Of a DNA stretch of 64,000 nucleotides, positions 57,182-64,000 are shown piece by piece (the stretch's first letter is position 1; the number at the start of each line of letters is the position of its first letter). Below the pieces are notes generated by a model that saw nothing but the letters and a program-made list of their open reading frames with translations, ran no database searches and was not told the origin of the DNA. Origin of the DNA: Mactra quadrangularis (taxonomy: Eukaryota; Mollusca; Bivalvia; Venerida; Mactridae); NCBI GenBank assembly GCA_025267735.1, contig CM046295.1:22848938-22912937 (forward strand), given 5' to 3'. A program made the position numbers and the translations under genes.

Positions 57182-57545
57182 AAATATATGTACACATTGA
57201 TACCAATAATAGCCAGACAAAATGTTACAGTTTAAAACAACAACAATCAAACAATACACTGAGTGATCAATAACAATAAAAACATATTTTGTGTTCCAAG
57301 TACATGTAAATCAAAACCCAAACCAATGTCAAAGATTGTGCTCAGACTGTGGATCTTTGGAAAAGCTTAAACATTGAATATAAACGCCATTTACAGTAAT
57401 AATGGCAATGTTGTAGGGACCACAATGGAAATAAGGGATTGCCCTTTTTGTGCTATCCATGGTGTTGATATGCTTGTCATGGTTAATTACAACATGCTGT
57501 GAAATATGTTAATGTAATTATGCTACGTGTACAATATGCCAAATA
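57182..57545. other. 3' flank of the broken copy
   Basis: Contains AATAAA at 57275-57280; otherwise non-coding. Confidence 0.45.
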
Positions 57546-57547
57546 AA

Positions 57548-57548
<1 letters not shown>

Positions 57549-57604
<56 letters not shown>
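57549..57604. repeat. (ATT)n microsatellite, about 18 units
   Basis: Perfect trinucleotide run. Confidence 0.97.
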
Positions 57605-58370
57605 GTTGAAGTCTAAACTTTAAAACAATGTACCATGGAAAAGATGCGATCAACAAGTAAGAAGCAACTGCCATTCTTGTATTAGTATACTAATTTAATG
57701 TTACGTAACTAGTTAACCTCCCAATTAACTAGTTCATTAAGTGATGATCTAGTTAGCCTATCTAGATAACCACTTACAAGTGAGCGATATTTTGTATAAG
57801 TGGTAAAGTTTGACATGTGGCATATATATACATTAAAGGGTTAGTAACAATTCTATTTATGTAAGAAATCACTATAACCAGAGATATAGAAACTGTTATC
57901 TATGTCTTTGCTATAATGTGCTTGAATATTTATCTTTAGTACGAAATCTAAATCTATAGGCGGAGCTTTTTTATGGGTGGAGCCGAACCTTCACTGATTG
58001 TGATTTTATGCTTGGATAAACCTCTCAATAATTATTATGTAAATAACGGAACTTCAATGCCGCAGAAAAAAACAAGTTTAGAAGTAACAATCTACATGTA
58101 AATAACACTAATGAAAGTAGAAACCAATGCTCTCCGTCATTGAGAATGAACGTTTTATTTTGTTTGTTGGGTTTGGGTAATGTTTTTACAATAGCCTTCG
58201 TTCATACCGATGCCTGCAACCTTGTGTTTTCAACGGTTCTCGGTGAAATAAACTCACTAAATTGATGAAATATTAGAACTTCTGCAGAATTATTTATGCT
58301 ACAATATGGGAACAACATGACCTATAATAAATAAAAAAACTCGGAGGTACACACGTGATAAACAAATAAG
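57605..58370. other. No gene seen
   Basis: 57700-57780 has several CTAGTTA/TAACTAG palindromic bits. Otherwise nothing recognised. Confidence 0.4.
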
Positions 58371-58378
58371 ACTTACCG

Positions 58379-58514
58379 CTCCGTAATTGAAGTCAATGTC
58401 TCCTCTCTCTCTTCCTGTAAGACATCTTTGAGGAGAACTTGGATGTAGCTCACAGAGTAAACCTTTCTCCTCCACAGACCAGTTTGACAAGCGGCTCGTC
58501 TTTTCAGCGTCCAT
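58379..58514 (-). pseudogene. Frameshifted first exon of a Myb/SANT-like DNA-binding protein
   Basis: On the minus strand an ATG at 58514 opens MDAEKTSRLSNWSVEEKGLL, the start of a Myb/SANT-like domain (NWS.EEK.LL.EL) typical of large invertebrate families of predicted DNA-binding proteins, many transposon-derived. After about 24 codons the better-matching continuation (KDVLQEEREETLTSITER) lies in another frame, so a small indel seems to split it. The exon ends at a consensus donor GCG|GTAAGT (58378/58377). No downstream exon was found in the window. It could be a damaged gene, or real with a different reading frame. Confidence 0.45.
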
Positions 58515-58576
58515 TTGTCGTCTGTCAAATGCACGAGTTTCCTTGTTACCCGATCGAAGAGCTCGTAATTATTACA

Positions 58577-58588
58577 TTGCGCATGCGT
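58577..58588. promoter_or_regulatory. NRF-1-like palindrome upstream of the Myb/SANT exon
   Basis: TTGCGCATGCGT resembles the NRF-1 site YGCGCAYGCGCR and sits about 65 bp upstream of the minus-strand ATG, as in TATA-less promoters. Single-site evidence only. Confidence 0.35.
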
Positions 58589-58621
58589 AAGATGATAAAA
58601 GTTGTTATGTCCGTACCTAAA

Positions 58622-58860
58622 GTTAGAAGCAGTAGCCCAGTGGTGAGACGTGCGCTTAGGCATCGAGAGGTCCTGGGTTAGAAAATCCACTGCTAATTTG
58701 CTTGAGCAAGAAATTTACCGGCGATTGTTGTTTCACTATACAGGTGAAAATTGGTACCTGTTAGGGTCATGCACTGTATGCTGAGGCTGCAAATTGCGCC
58801 GTATTTTAACAGTTGATGTGTGACTCGAATAGCGATATTAAAGTAGACTTCAAAAACCTT
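58622..58860 (+). mobile_element. SINE family C
   Basis: Head AGCAGTAGCCCAGTGGTGAG with a B-box-like GGTCCTGGGTTA, then TTGAGCAAGAAATTTACCGG, GTGAAAATTGGTACCTGTTA and an ATATTAAAGTAGACTTC end. Confidence 0.75.
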
Positions 58861-58879
58861 GCATTAACTACAAATATAC

Positions 58880-58966
58880 CACAGGAGCTTGACATTCTGT
58901 ATCGTTGTAAAAATGATGAGATGGAAGGAATTTTCCAACTACGATACAGAATGTCAAGCTCCTGTG
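58880..58966. repeat. Perfect 26-bp inverted repeat (foldback)
   Basis: 58880-58905 and 58941-58966 are exact inverted copies: they start CACAGGAGCTTGACATTCTG and continue TATCGT. A 35-bp loop separates them. Likely a tiny MITE or foldback remnant. Confidence 0.93.
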
Positions 58967-59214
58967 AATATACGAACTGTTGGTAGTACGGTCCAAAAAC
59001 TTATCCTAATGTGATCGTTAGAACAAATTATCGTAAGATTAATTTCAAGATTATAAAACTATTTTTGATGATACGCTGTCCAGGGGCGTATGTGATCCGG
59101 TAGTATGTTAAAAACCTAATTTTACATATCATCTTTCTTAAAAACATTATTGTTAACTATTAAGTATAGGATGATCAAGTAAACTGTGAGTAGTTTAGAA
59201 TATCCCTATCCAGG
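58967..59214. other. No gene seen
   Basis: Non-coding. Confidence 0.4.
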
Positions 59215-59615
59215 GATATTACCCATAGGCGGATATAGCGGGGGATAAAGGGGTATCCGGATATCCCCCTAGAATTTGGCAAATGTACCTGTCCACTAGT
59301 GAAGTTCTTGATTGTAAGCATAGGCGGATCCAGCGGGGAGGTCAGGGGTCCGGACCCCCCCCCCCCCCCTAGAATTTGGAAAACGTACCAGTCCACTAGT
59401 GAATTTCTTGATTGTAAGTAATTTGTAAGTATCATGAAGCAATTTTTGTCGGTGAATAACATAGATTTAATTGTTATGTAGTTTTTATAATCAAAATGTT
59501 GCATTTTTTCTGCAAAATGTGTATAATGGGGTTTGTTCAAAGGTTTGGACCCCCTTCCCTAGGAAAGTTCGACCCCCCCCCTAGAAAAAAATCCTGGACC
59601 CGCCCGTTACCATAC
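59215..59615 (-). mobile_element. G-run element E, one full copy behind a partial copy
   Basis: A partial end (59223-59320, GGCGGATATAGCGGGGGATA ... CCTGTCCACTAGTGAAGTTC) is followed by a second start, GGCGGATCCAGCGGGGAGGT, and the full body to ATCCTGGACCCGCCCG. The two starts are alternative duplications of the same end. Confidence 0.85.
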
Positions 59616-59669
59616 AATTATAGGTGATAAGTACCACTCATCCTCTTTTAGCATTATGACATCGATTTA

Positions 59670-59890
59670 TGATTCAGTTATCCAGTGGTAGGACATGACC
59701 TTAGTGATCAATAGGTTCCAGGTTCGAACCCTATACATTGGCAATGCTAGCTTCCTTGAACAAGAAATTTATTTGCGATTGCTTCAAATGGTCATAGCAC
59801 CCAGGCATAAATGGGTACTGTGAAGGATTACCGGCCTGAAGGAGATTTCAATGATCAGGGGTTATCGAACAAAATTGAGAAGTCGGCTGA
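59670..59890 (+). mobile_element. SINE family C
   Basis: TTATCCAGTGGTAGGACATG (A box) and GGTTCCAGGTTCGAACCC (B box). Then CTTGAACAAGAAATTTATTT and CACCCAGGCATAAATGGGTA. Confidence 0.82.
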
Positions 59891-59904
59891 ACATGCACAT
59901 GGAA

Positions 59905-60165
59905 GGAGCAGTAGTCCCGTGGTAAGACACGCTTAGGAATCAAGAGGTCGCGGGTTCGAACGACACCAGGAGCAATGTTAACTCCCTTGAGCAAGAAATT
60001 AACCTGCAATTTCTTTAAATTCTTAAATGTGTACGTGCGAGTGTGGTATTATTTTGTTGTGCTTATTTGCTACACTATGCAGAGGAGAATACTCCCAGGG
60101 AGATTAATAAATAAATACCAGTAGCTTGCTGACCAGGGATAATAGCTGTAAAGTTAGTGAACTTG
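59905..60165 (+). mobile_element. SINE family C
   Basis: GAGCAGTAGTCCCGTGGTAA head, B box GCGGGTTCGAACG, and TTGAGCAAGAAATTAACCTG body. Confidence 0.82.
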
Positions 60166-60224
60166 CATATGCATAAAGCATAGACTATAAAATGTAATGA
60201 CAGTCTTTTCTATATGTAACGTGA

Positions 60225-60365
60225 TAAAAATCCATGGTCCGAACTGAGATTCGAACCCATGTTGTAACTCAAGTTGTAAGTGGACACTTGCATAAAAGCC
60301 ATAAAAGCTAGCTTGAAGACAAGGGAGTGTAAGTGTGTATTATACCTCTGCTACATACACACCCT
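60225..60365 (-). mobile_element. tRNA-related repeat, copy 1
   Basis: ATAAAAATCCATGGTCCGAA, GATTCGAACCCATG and CCATAAAAGCTAGCTTGAAG. The GATTCGAACCC B-box-like motif read on the minus strand suggests a SINE. Confidence 0.6.
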
Positions 60366-60477
60366 ACTTAACAGAATTCTTCCTTGAATTCTTGGAGATT
60401 GATTGTTTATGTGACTATCAAAGGGTGCAATCACACATTTCTCAATGGGTTATAACATTCGGGGCCAAATGTAACCC

Positions 60478-60615
60478 GATAAAAATCCATGGTCCAAACT
60501 AAGTTTCTAACCTACAACCTCACGAGTCATAAGAGGACACTCTACAACGCCGCCATAAAAGCTAGCTTGAAGGCAAGGGAGTATAAGTGCCATATTATAC
60601 CTCTGGTACATAAAC
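60478..60615 (-). mobile_element. tRNA-related repeat, copy 2
   Basis: Same order as 60225-60365 (ATAAAAATCCATGGTCCAAA ... AAAAGCTAGCTTGAAGGCAA ... TTATACCTCTGGTACATAAA). Confidence 0.6.
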
Positions 60616-60643
60616 TTTAATAAGTAACGAATAAACACTATTT

Positions 60644-61025
60644 AAGTTTATTACAAAATACAATAAACACTTGCAGTCTTACTATCTAAGTTTATTACAA
60701 AATACAATAAACACTTGCAGTCTTACTATCCAAGTTTATTACAAAATACAATAAACACTTGCAGTCTTACTATCTAAGTTTATTACAAAATACAATAAAC
60801 ACTTGCAGTCTTACTATCCAAGTTTATTACAAAATACAATAAACACTTACAGTCTTACTATCTAAGTTTATTACAAAATACAATAAACACTTACAGTCTT
60901 ACTATCTAAGTTTATTACAAAATACAATAAACACTTGCAGTCTTACTATCTAAGTTTATTACAAAATACAATAAACACTTACAGTCTTACTATCTAAGTT
61001 TATTACAAAATACAATAAACACTTA
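60644..61025. repeat. 44-bp minisatellite, about 8.7 copies
   Basis: Unit AAGTTTATTACAAAATACAA + TAAACACTTGCAGTCTTACT + ATCT. Starts fall every 44 bp from 60644 to 60996, with only C/T and G/A variants (TATCT/TATCC, CTTGCAG/CTTACAG). Confidence 0.97.
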
Positions 61026-61129
61026 CGTATATAAACATGAATTGAGTAGTCCAAACATTATAAATTGGGAAGTATGGGATATTCCAACCTGTAATTACTT
61101 CACCAAGAATAATTATTTATGATTTATTT

Positions 61130-61430
61130 TTGGTTTTAAGCCATTGCAACATATGGCCTAGGTCATATCATGCTGGTCAGTCGACCAACTAAGTTCCTGA
61201 AAGGCTAAATCTCTTGATTAAACTGTTAATCAATCACAAGGCACATACATGTACTTCTGTCAGTGTCTGACAACTGAACTTTATGATTTAGAATCAGTGG
61301 TAGCAGGGAGAATAGCCGTAGTAAGTTATTACATGACCAAACTATAAAAGGGTGCCCTGCTAAAAAAATTGCACCTACGACCCCTCGATTAATTGACTAG
61401 AGTGCTAACAACTGAGCTAGCCAGGGAGCC
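61130..61430 (-). mobile_element. SINE family A, full length
   Basis: Minus-strand head GGCTCCCTGGCTAGCTCAGT and B box GGGTCGTAGGTGC. Body ATCAGTGGTAGCAGGGAGAA and tail GGCTTAAAACC. More diverged than the copies at 44184 and 45212. Confidence 0.85.
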
Positions 61431-62740
61431 AATATGCTACAAATGATTTGTTCTGTATGGGGCCGCCATTATACTATACCAAGAAAACCAATCATATTGC
61501 AATAGATCAATGTCACATAATATGATTAATATAATGAATGTATAGATTCATCAAACATGTATGTTGAGGGCAAAATTAGCTGCACTATGAAGATATTAAT
61601 TAAACTATATATAGTAAAATATAATAATTAGAATAAGGCCATACTAAATTGATTCTTTGTTTAGCATTCTGTAAAAACATTCAAGCCTATGGTACCTGTA
61701 GTCCATTTTTTCTTAGACGATACAAATGGAATTGCAAATCTGTATCTAAATGTTTCTGTCTTTTATTGGAGAAATACCCTATGGATCCTGGATAAACTGG
61801 CCATGGTTTCCTTTGGGGCCCCTGGTAAAATCAGTTAGTGTCAACCCCTAATTAACACGCTTGAGTATTTATAGATTTAAAAAACGTGGTGAACACTGTG
61901 AAGGATTAAGTTTTAGATTACAGTTCAGCAGATAAATGTAGCAATTTTCCAGTATTTTATAAATAGAGCTCATAAATGCATTTTTGCAATTTTTATGGAA
62001 AATTGAAGAAATCTCTGTTGTTGACATTGAGACAATCTCCGTAAATAGATATCCTGTAGAGAGTTGTCGTACAGGATCTCTACTTTCTCTGTGGAAGGTC
62101 ACGTCGAGATGAACTTTATTTCGACCAGTCTATGCGTTGCTTTCATCTAGACGAAAACACTATCAATCATATTTTGATTTCATAATTTCTATTTTTAGAC
62201 CAAGTTTTGCAAGCTAAGTTTAAAAAAGTTTTAAAAAAGTTTAACAGAGGTATTACTCACAGTCTGCGATTGGGTGGCTCATTTCAATTTGCCTGATGTA
62301 GCTTAGGTAAACAAGTTACATATTATAACAATTTCGTCATGAATATTATGATGAGAAACGCCTCAGAAACGGTCGCCTGAACGTGACCTTCGTTTGAAAA
62401 ATGGCCAGATCAAAAAAATTTAAAATCGGGTTTTAATCAGATTGGCATTGAGATTTCTTCAATTTGCTATAATAAATTCAAAAATGCATTTTAAAATGAA
62501 CAATTTCATAATTTGAGATCACATAACTGTATATGTGTATGCATTTGTATGCATCAAGCTTCTATGGAGAAAATTAAGTTGTCTTTTAATGTTTGATCTT
62601 TAGTTTGAAATGTCACAAACCTAACTACCAGCAAATACTAAACATACAACCAATTTGGCTTAAGTATCATAGAGTATAAAGCTATACATGTATATAATCA
62701 TAAGATTCATTCTAAAATGGCTAAAAACTAAACTTATTAC
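61431..62740. other. No gene seen
   Basis: Non-coding. TAAGGCCATACTAAATTGAT at 61634 resembles one end of the GGCC-type MITE, but no partner end was found. Confidence 0.4.
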
Positions 62741-62747
62741 AATTTAA

Positions 62748-62967
62748 GGCCTCAACAAGTTGATCATATGTTCTATGGATTCGCTCACACCTTAATTTCT
62801 ACGGTGTTTACACAATTTTTTTATTTCCTCGCTCGCTCATAAAAATTTGGTTAATCTGCTATATAAAGCAACTAGATTAAGATTTTTTTATATTTTTATT
62901 TCTTCGCTTGCTCGCCCCATTTTTTCCCAGAAAAATCCATAGAACACATGATCAACTTGTTGTGGCC
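62748..62967. mobile_element. MITE, GGCC-type inverted ends, third copy
   Basis: GGCCTCAACAAGTTGATCAT left, inverted GGCCACAACAAGTTGATCAT right. Flanks are TAA left and TTA right, so the target duplication is imperfect or mutated. Confidence 0.85.
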
Positions 62968-63180
62968 TTATACAGACAATTTACTCTGACTTAACTTCAC
63001 ACAAAAAAGGAAACAGGAATTTTGCAAATGATAAAGGAGAAGAATATATTTTTGGGGCAAGGAAGGGGTGTAACTTTACGGTAAAAACCGTACTGCAATA
63101 TGTTGCAATACACAAAACTAATACTACATATACTGCAATATGTACTGGATCTTTGCATAGACATATGAAGCATGGATTTA
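62968..63180. other. No gene seen
   Basis: Non-coding. Confidence 0.4.
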
Positions 63181-63184
63181 TGCA

Positions 63185-63690
63185 TACAGTATAACCAGTA
63201 TTAAGCAGCCAGTGAAGGGAAGTGACTAAATTGGCTGCTTACAGCAGGTGACCACTTAAACCAGGTTCAAATAAAAATGCTTTGATTAGTTCAATTTCAA
63301 TAGTTAATTATGCATGCAGTTTCTAATCAAGTGATCTTCAAAAAAACCACTATTGACAATGTCAGTTGTATCTTTGAAGTCTAACTTTATGTGATGACAC
63401 TTTGTTGAAAAATTTAAGACTCAGCTGGGTGGGTTTTCACATTTCTGTACCGTTATACAATGATGGTGACACTTTGTTAATTCTAAAATTTAATTGACTG
63501 TGACCCCTTAATACAGGTAAATTGGTGAATTTGTACAGAAATGAGTGACCACTGGCCACATACAGCAGGTGGCTGTTTATAACAGGTTCAAAATAAAGTG
63601 ATTTTCATTAGGAGGAAGCCAGACTGACCACTTACAGCAGATGACCGCTGATAACAGGTGGCTGTTAATGCAGGTTATACTGTATGTATC
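63185..63690. repeat. Scattered GACCACTTACAGCAG repeats
   Basis: TGGCTGCTTACAGCAGGTGA, GGCCACATACAGCAGGTGGC and GACCACTTACAGCAGATGAC each run into a TAAACCAGGTTCAAATAAA or ATAACAGGT block. At least three degenerate units, class unknown. Confidence 0.65.
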
Positions 63691-64000
63691 GCCTTAATTG
63701 CATTACACACATGTGTATGTTTTAAATGATCTATTATCCGAATGTTAAAATGACTTGTGTAAAATGGGATGGGCTTAATGTTAGAAGAATTTGTATTGCA
63801 ATATTAACTGGTATATCGTTTAACCATTACACCTCTAGGAAATTAGATTTAATTTCAGCCACAAAATAGCCAGAAAAAAACATTGCATACAATTCTTAAC
63901 AGTTTAAATTCAAGGAGACATAATCAATCAGTCAAATCTTTATACACTTGAAATACAACAACACAAACTTCAAAGGGTTAAAAATAAAAAAAATATGAGT
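63691..64000. other. No gene seen
   Basis: Non-coding to the window edge. Confidence 0.4.

Noticed and set aside
57483..57674. Poly-Asn open frame on the minus strand
   Set aside because: Translation of the (ATT)n microsatellite.
60644..61025. CRISPR-like array
   Set aside because: The 44-bp units are contiguous with no unique spacers, and the genome is eukaryotic; it is a minisatellite.

Overview
The window reads as nuclear DNA of an invertebrate animal, most probably a bivalve mollusc. It is strongly AT-rich and gene-poor, with spliceosomal intron boundaries and AATAAA signals. tRNA-derived SINEs, MITEs and foldback elements are dense, and there is a local array of RING-less B-box/coiled-coil/NHL-like (TRIM-related) genes of the kind known to be expanded in molluscs. 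I see no bacterial-style operons, no CRISPR array, no rRNA and no convincing stand-alone tRNA gene. The species call is inference from gene family and repeat style, not from a marker gene.

Layout. (1) 1-9.6 kb: an exon remnant, an intact 612-codon B-box/NHL gene (403-2241), and a long non-coding tail with a 90-bp tandem repeat, a GTAGT-type satellite, SINEs and MITEs. (2) 9.9-16.4 kb: a repeat-rich stretch with a nested SINE cluster, a truncated NHL pseudogene (11.55-12.18 kb) and a 3'-truncated mariner-type transposon (13.37-14.21 kb). (3) 16.4-26.6 kb: a possible promoter and non-coding exon with an ISRE-like site, a damaged B-box/NHL copy (17465-19087), and a tail collinear with region 1, so regions 1 and 3 form a segmental duplication of about 8-9 kb. 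(4) 26.6-33.4 kb: repeat territory with a GC-rich inverted-repeat element, degenerate ATGGCGG/CCGCCAT repeats, and a hAT-like MITE nested in an older repeat. (5) 35.5-36.4 kb: a single-exon LRAT-domain (NlpC/P60-fold) gene. (6) 38.5-43.9 kb: a local duplication, a 97-bp-arm foldback element and a third copy of part of the tail of region 1. (7) 44.2-45.5 kb: SINEs. (8) 47.9-49.7 kb: a second intact B-box/NHL gene of 590 codons. (9) 51-54.2 kb: a 74-bp minisatellite and several copies of a G-run element. (10) 55.4-57.2 kb: a B-box/NHL copy broken by a frameshift and a nonsense codon. (11) 58-64 kb: a probable frameshifted Myb/SANT-like exon on the minus strand, SINE families, a 44-bp minisatellite and further MITEs.

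How the genes relate. The two intact B-box genes and the broken copies form one birth-and-death family. The whole protein lies in one exon, and the ATG sits 2 nt downstream of a 3' splice site, so each gene probably has an upstream non-coding exon. The predicted proteins have two zinc-binding B-boxes, a long coiled coil and a C-terminal beta-propeller-like half, and are probably cytosolic oligomeric adaptors. A role in innate immunity is plausible from family knowledge and from one ISRE-like site, but it is not shown by sequence alone. The LRAT-domain gene keeps a His/His/Cys triad and may be an acyltransferase or phospholipase.

The most useful material is the set of datable events: filled and empty SINE or MITE sites between duplicated blocks, a MITE sitting 25 bp from a splice acceptor, and pseudogenes caught at different stages of decay.
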